Shown here in pieces: positions 50,541 to 61,059 of a stretch of 64,000 nt of DNA (its first letter is position 1; every line of letters starts with the position of its first letter). This stretch comes from Stromatinia cepivora (taxonomy: Eukaryota; Ascomycota; Leotiomycetes; Helotiales; Sclerotiniaceae). The stretch lies in NCBI GenBank assembly GCA_014898415.1, contig RCTD01000005.1:62001-126000 (forward strand), read 5' to 3'. A program made the translations under genes and the position numbers. Below the pieces are notes generated by a model. It did no database searches. It saw only the letters and a list, made by a program, of their open reading frames with translations, and was not told the DNA's origin.

Positions 50541-51965
50541 CACCGTCCAGTGTACCAAATGGCAATTTTGCTGGGGTAAATGTGGGGATTTTGAAGAAAC
50601 TTTACTGGGGTTTTGACTCCATGGGGTAGAAAGATAAGGCATGGATTTGAGTTGACGATCTCGACCTCATTCGGTGACTTGACGTGGAGTAGCTTAGAAA
50701 TTCGCTGAACGATGCTTCCGTCACGCGTCTATCGACCCGAGTCTACCGAAATGCCACAGTAGTGACAGTAGTGACAGTAGTGACAAGTACACTCCTTCAT
50801 TGGAATCATTGCACTGCTGCAAGGTGGTGTTGAAGCACATCTTTATCTTCCTCCTGTCAACTTTTAATAAGGAACCAAATCGTGAGTTATATTTTCCTTT
50901 GGACCCCCCGAGATTAGTGTCCGACCTTAACCCGACCAGTTACGGTTTTAGTTCGTAATGAACTGATGACTTGTCCGTGAAGTCAGAGCCAAGGAAGGCG
51001 ATCCTTCTCATGCTCGTGTACGTTCCTTGTACACGGCATAATCTCGTACCGTGGGGTCGATTTGGTTTTTATCGGAAGATCGGGGGTCTTATCGGGTACT
51101 CCGTATATTGCAAATGCCATTCATTTTGTGCTATCTCCTTCATCAAATCAACAATTTATAACAATCATTTGTGATAAAACAAAATATTGAACAAAACTTT
51201 TCCACCACTCCCACTACTCAACTTACTCAAGTATACTTACTATAATACTCCTAATGAATTTGAAACTCAATTTGAAGTGTTACAGAGAATATCCATGACC
51301 CACGATAGAACTCTGTAGAGCATGTGCTTCTCATTAGAACAAGGTTGGTTCTTCTAAATCGATCAGATAATACGGAAGTACTATTCCGACTTTTTTGAAT
51401 TATTTATCATCTTAGGTAACTATTTATTTCTTTGATTATAAAGATCAAGGAACAAATTAATCATTTTCTATTAAAATACAATATCTTTATATTCATCGCT
51501 AAAAAATATTTTACAGTCATCTTTATACAACTAAAATAAAATTGTATGATTGGAGTTAATTTAAGAATTATAAGCATTTAGTGCGTTCCTTTGGCTTATT
51601 AAATCGCGCCATAATCTGAGGACTGATGGCGAGCGCGCCCCAAATCTATTTGAAATTGCCCTAGCTCAGCCTAGTCAATGTAACGCACTTTTTCCCCATT
51701 TCCTTGAAAGTTACCCTGGAATCCTAGGACTGGCAGGTTAGATACCTGGGGTACTTTATCATGCTTTTCTACTCGGCCGTGCCGACTCTGACTGGTGATC
51801 CTGTACAAGGGTTTCACAGTTGGTTGGTCAACTGTCGACAAGAACGTCTTTCTACATGGTGTTGCTGTTTACATTGCATGCACATACAAGGATGTAACCT
51901 AGGCATATGTAGCTACAGTTTGACGGAGCGAAAGGTTGGATGATATCAAATCCAAGGGGCATAAG
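50541..51965. other. Intergenic region upstream of the transporter
   Basis: No gene is supported; the small open frames here lack protein-like composition. It contains three copies of a 9-bp word (agtagtgac, 50757-50787), an AT-rich patch at 51370-51580, and GC-balanced sequence next to the transporter that probably holds its promoter. Confidence 0.5.
50757..50787. repeat. Three tandem copies of a 9-bp unit (cagtagtga)
   Basis: Perfect triplication readable by eye; no function inferred. Confidence 0.85.
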
Positions 51966-51975
51966 ATTATATATA
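51966..51975 (+). promoter_or_regulatory. TATA-like element of the transporter gene
   Basis: The string ttatatataa lies about 85 bp before the ATG at 52057, followed by a pyrimidine-rich stretch (51985-52030) typical of fungal transcription start regions. Confidence 0.45.
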
Positions 51976-52056
51976 AGGCTTCTGATTCCCCCACTTTCCC
52001 CAGCTTTCCCTAGCTTCCCCATCTCTTTCGCAGTGCTTCCTTTCTTGTCTGGCAAA

Positions 52057-54341
52057 ATGACTTCGGGGAAGGATCAGATTGACCATGTCAACACCGTTGA
52101 ACATGCTCATCCAACTACTCATGTAGATTTAAATAATAACGTTACCGCCAAGTAAGTTTTGGTCAACTAATTCAGTTCCTGTGAAACTGTAACATTTGTT
52201 AATACCTAATTTATAGAATACAAAATCCTTTAGCAGGATTATCAGAAGCGGCTATCATTCGAGACGTAGGAGAATTCGCACAAGCAAATGATTTGAACGA
52301 TATTCTTCCCTTGCTCGAGAAAGGTGCTTTGATAGCATCTGATCCAGGAAATTTCGAAAGCGTAGGGAGATTGGAGGAAGAAGAGAAAGTGGCTTTACGA
52401 TATGAAGCGGCGCATAGATGGAGTCATCCAAGGACGCTTTATTTGACAATTATTACCTGTTCTCTCGGTGCAGCTGTTCAAGGTTGGGATCAGACGGGTA
52501 GCAATGGAGCGAATCTTTCATTTCCAGCAGAGTTTGGTATCGGTCAAGGAGATAACCCCTCTTCTCCTCACCATGATCGTGATAATTGGCTTGTGGGCTT
52601 GGTTAACGCGGCTCCATATATTGGATCTGCCTTTTTGTGAGTCAAGATTGATACTAATTTAATAGTTGAGCATGACTAATTTAGATATAGGGGATGTTGG
52701 CTTAGCGATCCTTTCAATACCTGGTTTGGACGTCGTGGTACAATCTTTATTGCAGCCATAATCTGTGTCTTTACTCCCATTGGAGGAGCTTTCGCAAAAT
52801 CTTGGGGAACTCTTTTTCTTAGTCGTATAATTCTCGGCATTGGAATGGGCTTGAAAGGAAGCACAGTGCCAATTTTTGCCGCAGAGAATAGTCCAGCTAT
52901 GATTAGAGGTGCATTAGTTATGTCATGGCAAATGTGGACTGCTTTTGGTATTTTCTTGGGTTTTGCCGCAGTAAGTATTGGTTCATCCCGACCGAACGAA
53001 AAATCATTTAGCTGATATTTCTCCAGAACTTGGTCGTCATTGATACGGGAAAGATCGCATGGAGACTTCAAATTGGCTCTGCATTTATTCCAGCTCTGCC
53101 TCTCGCGGCCTTGATTTTCTTCTGCCCAGGCAAGTATATCCTATCCTTAAAATCATTCAATTAACTAACAATTACCACAGAATCTCCAAGGTGGTTGATG
53201 AAGCGTGGAGAATATAGAAAAGCCTACAATTCTCTTTGCCGACTTCGCAAGCACGATCTTTTCGCTGCTCGTGACCTCTACTTCATTGACTGTCAGCTCA
53301 AAATCGAAGCAGCAATCGTCGGTAAAACCAATTACGTCAGTAGATTCGTTCAACTCTTCACCATTCCCCGTGTACGAAGAGCAACGCTTGCATCGTTCAC
53401 TGTTATGATTGCGCAACAGATGTGCGGTATCAACATCATTTCGTTTTATTCTTCGACTATTTTCAAGCAGGCTGGCGCTAGTGAAAAGAATGCTTTGATT
53501 GCAAGTTTTGGATTTGGATTGGTCAATTTCGTGTTTGCGTAAGTCTTCCTGGAGCGTTTGCCCGAACTTAATACTTCTATAGCATGATGCTAATGATGCG
53601 CCAACTATCTAGCTGGCCAGCCATTTGGACCATCGACACCTTTGGTCGACGCTCTCTACTCCTTTTTACCTTCCCACAAATGGCTTGGTCTCTCCTCGCA
53701 GCTGGTCTCTGCTTCATCATCGATAAGAAATCCACTGCCCATATCGCACTCATTGCGACATTTATTTACATATTCTCCGCATTTTACTCACCAGGAGAAG
53801 GACCTGTTCCTTTCACTTACTCGGCTGAAGTGTTCCCCTTATCACACAGAGAAGTAGGAATGGGCTGGGCCGTTGCAACTTGTTTATTCTGGGCAGCCGT
53901 TCTCTCAATCTCTTTCCCTAAGATCTTGGAAACATTTCATCCTGTCGGAGCTTTCTCATTCTACGCGTATGTTTTTCCTCCCTCATTTCCCCTAAAATAC
54001 ACATTCAGCTAATACAAAACAGTGGTCTCAATATCGTCGCCTTCATAATGATATTCCTCTTTGTCCCCGAAACCAAACAACGGACTCTGGAAGAACTAGA
54101 CTACATTTTCGCAATCCCAACCCGCACATTCATGAAATATCAAATCACTAAAACCCTTCCATATTGGGTTCAAAGATATGTATTCATGAGGAAGAATGCA
54201 GTGCTAGAGCCACTCTATCATTTTGATGAGACGTCAGATTTCAGAGCGCCGGATACGAAAAATGCGGGGAGCCCGGAACAGATTGAGAAGGTAGAGCCTG
54301 ATAGGAGTAGCGGGAAGGAAAGTGTGGAAATCAACGCTTGA
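52057..54341 (+). CDS. MFS sugar transporter (sugar porter family), 7 exons, 642 aa
   Basis: Exons: 52057-52151, 52217-52636, 52691-52970, 53027-53129, 53181-53538, 53613-53966, 54023-54341. The spliced product is a 12-helix major facilitator of the sugar porter family that would move a sugar or polyol with protons across the plasma membrane; the substrate is not known. Seen motifs: [12 protein letters not shown] near helix 1, FGRRG (residues 184-188), PESPRWL (about 299-305) after helix 6, QQMCGINII in helix 7, [10 protein letters not shown] (424-433), and [16 protein letters not shown] (551-566) after helix 12. A 120-residue N-terminal cytosolic extension and an 80-residue tail make it longer than the usual 500-550. 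ATG 52057 is the only good start, with ggcaaa before it. Acceptors were chosen by family continuity: FVFA-WPAIWT needs the AG at 53612, not the earlier tag. Intron 4 is GC-AG. It is convergent with the tricalbin gene. Confidence 0.9.
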
Positions 54342-54587
54342 GAAGGTTTAATGGATAAAGTGGAACTGGAGAAATTGTTGGGATGGTTAGACAGTATATC
54401 TTTTTTTTTTATTTTTTTTTAGAAAGATAGATAACGGTGCATAGAGTTAGAGGCAGAAAAGTTGGCTTATATTATATTTTCCCTATCGAGTTGTTTTTGT
54501 GACGCTCGTTGTGTGAAGTGAAGTTGAAATTCCGAGCGAGAGTTTATGCTGGAATTTAAGACCATTTGTCAAAAGCACGATAGCATA
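54342..54587. other. Transporter 3' region with poly-T run
   Basis: A run of Ts broken by one A (about 54401-54420) follows the stop by about 60 bp and is a plausible part of the 3' end formation region. Nothing else is seen. Confidence 0.4.
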
Positions 54588-54708
54588 CTCGTGCGGCCAA
54601 AAAGTATAGGACCATACTTTTTAAGCACATGCCACAAGATGGTAAACTACAAGAGGAATAGTGGCCCATACTTAACGGGATGGTTCTATACTTTCTGGCA
54701 ACACGAGT
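54588..54708. mobile_element. 121-bp MITE with TA duplication
   Basis: The left end ctcgtgcggccaaaaagtat and the complement of the right end, ctcgtgttgccagaaagtat, match with a few differences and extend as aRgacca, giving 27-bp terminal inverted repeats. TA flanks both sides (54586-54587 and 54709-54710). No coding capacity. Size and TA duplication suggest a Tc1/mariner-type non-autonomous element. Confidence 0.75.
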
Positions 54709-54894
54709 ACAAGAGGTAGGAGCCCAACAGTTTGAATCGCAAAGATACATCACAATTACTAGCTGGATACGCTGAAATCGTATGTTTGAAGATCACTTTT
54801 CCTTTTGATAATGAAAACCAATTATGATTATCGACACCAACTAGGAGACACTACTCTCAAGAATAGATAGAAAAAAAATATCTTATATATTATA

Positions 54895-55597
54895 GGGCAA
54901 TTCGCAATATTGATATTCCAAAATCAACTTAATTCATTGATCAATATTCTAATCTATTCATCAATGAACTTAATTTTGAAATGAATTGGAATATTTCGAA
55001 ATAAATTTGTATATAATAAAATTGAGATTATTTACAAATAAGCTAATTCATTTACAAATATTTTTTATACTTTATTATATTAATTCAATAAATAAATTAA
55101 GGTTTACAAAAAATTAAAATTTATAAAACTTATAAATTCAAAGTTTATAAGAATTCAAAATCTATAAGAATTCAAAATTTATAGGAATTCAAAGTTTATA
55201 AGAATTCAAGATTTATAAAAAAAAGTTTCAATATTATTTATTTATTTTATATAATAATTTTAATGAGTTTTATATTAATTGAACAAAGAAAAAAAGTAAT
55301 AATAAAATTGAAAGTGTGAGCAATAATGAAATAGAAATATAAATAATAACAAGATTGAAAATATAAATAATAATGAAATTATAATTCTTTTTTTTATATT
55401 AATATATATATTAGTTTATTAATTAATAAATTAAAATATTGAATATATAATTTTAATGTAATTTTAATATAAATTTAATTTATTTATAAATACCTTCGCT
55501 TTTTTCAATTTCGTTATTAATTAATTTATTTCACAACTTGGTATATTTCGGAATAAACTAAATTGATTTCAGAATATAAATGTTGTATAATGCCCCG
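54895..55597. mobile_element. Decayed AT-rich element with ~45-bp inverted ends (703 bp)
   Basis: The left end gggcaattcgcaatattgat followed by attccaaaatcaacttaattc corresponds to the complement of the right end, ggggcattatacaacattta followed by attctgaaatcaatttagttt. TA flanks both ends (54893-54894, 55598-55599). The interior has no protein trace and contains tandem repeats at 55137-55220 and about 55300-55390. It is probably a RIP-degraded non-autonomous DNA transposon. Confidence 0.5.
55137..55220. repeat. Minisatellite, ~17-bp unit (caaagtttataagaatt)
   Basis: About five imperfect copies of caaaRtttataagaatt follow each other inside the 703-bp element. Confidence 0.8.
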
Positions 55598-55599
55598 TA

Positions 55600-56173
55600 A
55601 TACATATCATATATATTATACTACTGCGATATCAGTGATGTGAGTAGAGATATGAGTATAGTGTCTTTTTAGGCGAGGAAATGAATAAAGTTGAATAAAG
55701 AAAGAGTTGTGATAGTGAGTGAAACGATAGTATAAAACTGTAATAAATATCCAGATATGTACATAGCGAGGTAATGAAGGAGAGAAGAATAATTTTCCTT
55801 AACCCAATCCACTCTAATAAACAACATATCCGACTTTCATTTCAGTTCTTCCAATTTTCAAGAGATCAAATTAATGCACATCATATACAAGAACACCTGA
55901 TACTTGTAAACACAAATTTTTGAAATATATTAACTATTACCATTATCAGAGCAATTAAATACCTACGTTTTTTTCCTTTTCATAATCCTATAATACATGT
56001 ATCGTATTTTTCAATCATTCGCTCATTTCCCATTCATGATATCACGAGAAACGCCCGTACGCACCACCAAGATGCATATCAACCACCCAGAATAAATCCA
56101 TTTTTTTTTGGCCAAACCATTCCCCGTACACTCCATCCATGACTCGAGAAAAGAAATATTATCCTCGTAAACT
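55600..56173. other. 3' flank of the tricalbin gene
   Basis: No further gene is seen. This is the downstream side of the minus-strand tricalbin gene and probably carries its 3' UTR. Confidence 0.5.
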
Positions 56174-59100
56174 CTAGCCAGTCTCCGTCTCAACATCCGG
56201 CTGCCTACCACTCAAACTTGTCTTATTCTTTATTCTTCTCGCCGCAAATTTCACCTCATCCTTTGCAAAGGCCAAATTTCTCATCGGCTTCCACTGCATC
56301 AAACCCCTTTGCTTCCTATGCAAACCCTTTGAGTTCTCCTTATAGTTTTGATATTGTTTGACCGGATTATCCGAATGACTTGATCCATTATTTCCGTCCT
56401 GCTCTGCAGTTGCGTTTGCCGATGACGTCGTAGCATCGTTCAAACCGAGATCGGATTCGGCATCTGAATCTTCGGAATCTGAAGATGCAGTACTACTTTT
56501 CTCGCTCATATCTTCATTGAGATTTGCTTCAACACATCCGCCCGGTCCTCGTGGTTTACGAACCATGCTAGCCTCATAATCAGCATCCTGATACTTTTGT
56601 CCGTAACCACTTTTATCTACGTACTGCGCAGGATCCTGGCCAAAAGCTCCACTCCAGTCGTTACCATCTTGATCCAACCATTTCCTCTTTTCATCTTCAT
56701 CAGCTTTACTGAGAACATCTCTTCCTTGAGTTAAAGACTGATCATGAAGTTGTTGAACAGCTGGTGGAATTTCTTTCGTTACAATTTTATCACGTACACC
56801 TTCAGAATGACACGCTTCCCATGTTTCTTGGGTTTCTCGAGAATCGTTGTCAGTAACAAACTTTTCGTGATCTTCATCCATACCAGCTTTGAATCTTCCT
56901 GAAAACTTAAGCCGTCCAACTTCTTCAATATTGATATCTGGAATATCGTGGAAATTTTCTTCGGTGATGTAGTTCTCGGTAAGTCTCATACCTTTATCAG
57001 TTCTCCAGATAGGGATACTGATCTCTTCCTCTTTGTTATCTTCTAACTTGTGAAGCCAAATTACTGCATAAGCATCTGCTCCACGTTTGCCGGTAACGTG
57101 AAATTCGAAAACGATTGGTGAGCGGTAACGATATTTGACCGGAAGACGGACCCTATTTTTTCCTTCCTTCTTGGCAAGGTCCCAAAATACACCATCACCT
57201 TCTTCCAACTTTCGACATTGGGTACGATTGATTTTTCCAACACTTCCTCCGGTTCGGAGCTTCAACTTTGAGTTATTGGTATAACCAGTAGCGACAATCT
57301 TGTCAGATGTAAATTCAAAAGTTCCTACATCCCAACCGAGTTGTTCTGGTGGCAATCTTGTTTCGACACTTCGGAAGAGAACAGAGATTCTGATTCGGCC
57401 AAAACCAATCCCACCATCAAGAGGATACCATCTCGTAACTTGAGAGCTTGTTTGTAGGAGATCTGATAACTTCAAAGGAACAACTCCGAGGATTGGATCA
57501 TGTTGTCTCATACGTTGATCTCTAACCGTAACGGTAATGATCGCCGATCTCCAATCACGAATGAAGCGTTCAGTACCTGCATTGAAAATAGGCTTGGAAC
57601 TGACGACCTTCGACCGTGTCCTATATACCTGAGATGGAGTTAGTTTTGAAAAATGGGTATAGTGAAATGATGCATACCAATTCATCGTTGTACAAGATAG
57701 TACAATAACTACTTGGTAACCTCTTATGTTCCTCTTCCTTGTTCTCCCCATATTCTACTGCTGGTTCAAATTCTCTACCCTTTCGTTTACCATCACTACC
57801 TTTAATATTTTGTAATTCAAGGTTAACAATTTGGTGAACGATAACACTGCAAACGCCACTTGGCCATAATGGATCAGGAGGAGTATGAACCACAGCAACT
57901 TCTTCAGAGGTATCAAGACTTCCTTTAGCATCTTGTAATTCTTCCTTGTCTTGTAATTCCTTGGGTAGATTGACATCCTTTCCGTGACTTCTCATTGCCG
58001 GTCTGAATTGCGGTTTACCAAAGTATCCAACTTCCCAATGAAGTTCACCAGGCATAGAACTATCGGAGTCCATACCGCGAAGTTTAGAAACTTGTGGATA
58101 CATTTTTCCTGGATGTTGAATCATTTTTTGCATTGAAAGCTCGACCTCACCAACAACATCATCGGAAGTTGATCGGTCAGAATCCCAAAGTTCCATTGAA
58201 AGTTGTTCATCTGCTTTTATGAGATCAGGAGTGACGAGCAAAGCACAAGTTTCTTCCCAAACTGGATTGAGGTCATCCTGGATAACTCGAGTGCAATACA
58301 TTGGTTTGCCGTATTTGGAAAAGCTGACAGTGATATAAGGATCACTTCCACCACCATCACTTCCACGACGATCTTGTTTGCTTAGGCCAGTAGCTTTGTG
58401 AATTCTGATCCACAGAATACCGAGTGCTTCGACATCCTTTTGAATATCGTCACCCTTTAACAATTTAGACATATCCAAAGTCATAGATTTTGGAGCAACG
58501 TATTCGTTCGCAGCAGCACCAATAGCGTAATTGACGAAATTGGAGATAAGAGGAAGGTTAAGGATATTGATGCCAGTGTCAAGCATCGGCGTGCATCCAG
58601 CTTGAATTTTTGGAAGTCCCATCAATGTGAATGTTAGAGCTTTCAAGAATGGAGGTTCTGGAGAAAGCTGGAGACGTAATCGAACGGTTCCGACAAAGCC
58701 TTGGAGTTCAACAAAGATCGGAAGGGGGCTATATGAATTAGCGCTGCCACAAGATGAATGAAAATAAAACTTACATCCCGAAAAGTCCTTTCATACCCAG
58801 ATAAAATACCAAATGCATATGCATGTTCTTTGCCTTTTCGGAAGCTCCAGATCCTGAAGGTTGAGCATGATATGCAAATGAGCATTCCAAATTGTAATAA
58901 TCTCCACCTTCCTCATCTGCGGCCATTTTTTGAGGATCTTTACTCTTCTCATTCTGTCGATGAATATCATCCTTTATTTCCTGAACATGACCATCCGGGA
59001 GGGCACGTAAACTTAAGATTCGGAAAGGATTTGTTCCTTGATTGATTTCTGCGACTCGGACATTCTCGATAACATTAGGTACTGAAGCTTGCATGACATC

Positions 59101-60023
59101 TTCGAGAGTATCTGCAATAGAGACGAATAAATCGGGATCAATAAGTCCCCACATGATTCCCATAAGACTATTTATCCACTCGACGGATTCAGGAATTAGA
59201 TTTGCAGTTGCCTAATAATGTTAGCTTTGGATATTGATTGTGGATTGGAATTTGCCAACCATTTGACCTCTTTGCCTTTCACTCTCCCATTCATTAGCTC
59301 GACCGGATTTGATCAACTCTTTCATCCAAAGAAATACGCCCGATGCAACACATGCGCCCAGCGGAATGAGGCCATACAAAGCACCACCAAGCAATCTCCC
59401 TAAAACCACGATAGCCAAGAATATTCCCGCAGCAAGTAATGTTGTTCGATTCTCGAGAGATTTGTACATTGGTTCATAGCTGACTGAGGGTGTAGGATGA
59501 AATAAAATGTTTGTCTTTTCTCCATGAATTGGTACATCGGAAGTACTTCCAGGTTCAACCGGTTCTGGTGGTGCGGTGATATCTTGATTGTTTCTGTATT
59601 CCTCCCCGGATTGAGTTGCCTCTGTCTTTTTCGTTGTAGGCTTATTGAGATTCGCATTTGGCACGGAAAGCTGTTTTCATAAATGTCAGTGAAACTGTAG
59701 TGTAGAGATCAATAGCACTCGCAAAAGTAGTATACCTGTGGATTATCAACAGCCTTCATGAAATCTGCATTAACATCCTCAATTTCCACATCTTTTCCAG
59801 TTGTTGGATCCGTCACCACTTTCCTTGTTCCGTCAATGCCATGTGGTTGTCCTTGTTCATGATCTTTCGCTTCACCTTGCGTGCGTGATTCCAGCTGTTC
59901 ATTAATCTTTGCATCCCTATCTCTCTTCTCCGAATCTAAACTTTCCACAAATCGTTGAATATTTGGGATTGGATTAGTCCCAGAGTAATGTGCTCCAGGA
60001 CCTTTCTTATGCTCGTTCGACAT
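56174..60023 (-). CDS. Tricalbin-like SMP/C2 domain protein, 5 exons, 1,213 aa
   Basis: Exons (minus): 60023-59736, 59670-59260, 59211-58775, 58728-57678, 57628-56174. The protein probably tethers the endoplasmic reticulum to the plasma membrane and moves lipid between them, as known for yeast tricalbins. Order seen: a disordered N-terminus; a hairpin-like membrane segment (about 173-212, TLLAAGIFLAIVVLGRLLGG onward); an SMP domain (about 234-465, ESVEWINSLMGIMWG to NFVNYAIGAAANEYVAPKS); a C2 domain (about 482-577, GSDPYITVSF, LNPVWEE, ELWDSDRSTSDD, with Asp residues of a calcium-binding type); and a second C2 (about 668-800, SVIVHQIVNLELQNIKG, KPIFNAGTERFIRDW, VRDQRMRQHDP). Then comes a conserved fungal region (FEFTSDKIVATGY, VKYRYRSPIVFEF) and an acidic/serine tail. 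The MSNEHKKG start is the first ATG giving a fungal-type N-terminus. Introns are 46-65 bp; intron 2 has a weak GTTGGC donor, placed by family continuity (GQM-ATANL). Divergent from the deacetylase. Confidence 0.9.
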
Positions 60024-61059
60024 CTTTAGAGATGAAACTTGTTGATTCGAGGTCGAGTGGAAAGGCCGCAGGGTGGGAAGATAAACGCGGGAGGACAGAG
60101 GAGGAGTCTTGGTCAAGCAAAACAGCAAACAGATGAAAGTGCAGTTTTGATATGGACAATTATGCAATTGAAGGTACCTATTCTCAAGGTATATTACAGT
60201 GTTGAAAGTATTTTGGTGATGTTGAATTTGTGAAGGAAGGCTGTTTGGGTATCATGAGGAAAGAAATAAAACACAGATGGCAGATGGCAGATGGCATTTA
60301 CATTCAGTTATCATAGAATTGTAAGTCTTAGCAGTATAACAAGGAAAAATGGTGATGTCATATCGTGTGGCTTCAACTGGAGACATATCGCCAAGCATCA
60401 GCCACGCAATCACAAAGCGGGAAGTGACTTATGACTTAATAACACGGGAAAAGGTAAAAGGGAAAAATGAAGATGAATTCTTGATTTATCTAGATCTAGA
60501 ACAATTATAAAACAAATATTCAATATCTATTGGATGATATTTTGTGTTGGTGTTGAGGCTCATCAATGCGATGATGAGCTCAAAATTCTTTCATCGGGGA
60601 GAGTTCTCCGAATTTAATCATCTTGTTTTTTACCCCTTTTACATAAATGATCTACACAGATTTTTAACGGGTCGATATAATTCAGTTTAATATTTAGTCA
60701 ATCAAATTTAATATAAATATAGAGATAATTGCATTAAGCTCGAAGAGTAATATTCAAGGTATTATATCGGTTTGTCTTTTTTTGATTATTTGTATTTCTT
60801 ATAGCTTGTTGAAAAGATTATAGGTACCAAATCTTATTGTTATTATCGAGGGGCGGCTACTCTTTCTAAGATTAGCTGCGAACCTGTAAACTATATATAG
60901 AATGTGTGCCTTATATGTTAGGCTCATAATAGCCCAACACCGCCTAGAAACATTAGTACTACTGTTCTCCTACATCAAGAAAAGACAAGATAACAAGAAA
61001 CCTCATCTTCATTCTCTAGGGGTCGCGGAACATATTCGAACCCGAACTTAATTTGAAAT
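60024..61059. promoter_or_regulatory. Divergent promoter region, tricalbin (-) / deacetylase (+)
   Basis: About 1 kb without a gene. Seen: three tandem cagatgg units (60274-60294), an AT-rich patch (60480-60840), and, toward the deacetylase, a GC-rich block (gaggggcggct, about 60848) plus a TATA-like ctatatatag at 60891-60900, some 160 bp before its ATG. No palindromic operator was recognised. Confidence 0.5.
60891..60900 (+). promoter_or_regulatory. TATA-like element of the deacetylase gene
   Basis: ctatatatag lies about 160 bp upstream of ATG 61060. Position is plausible for a fungal promoter; not proven. Confidence 0.4.

Noticed and set aside
50971..51174. 67-codon + strand frame upstream of the transporter
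   Set aside because: Short, no motif, no recognisable splice extension.
51761..51943. 60-codon + strand frame in the transporter promoter region
   Set aside because: Probably promoter or 5' flank; composition is not protein-like.
56023..56211. 62-codon minus-strand frame overlapping the tricalbin 3' end
   Set aside because: Antiphase to the real last exon and mostly in its 3' flank.
60024..60167. Upstream extension of the tricalbin first frame
   Set aside because: The frame is open to 60167 but the extra segment (cysteine-rich, then PTLRPFHSTSNQQ) looks like translated 5' UTR; the M at 60023 gives the expected family start.
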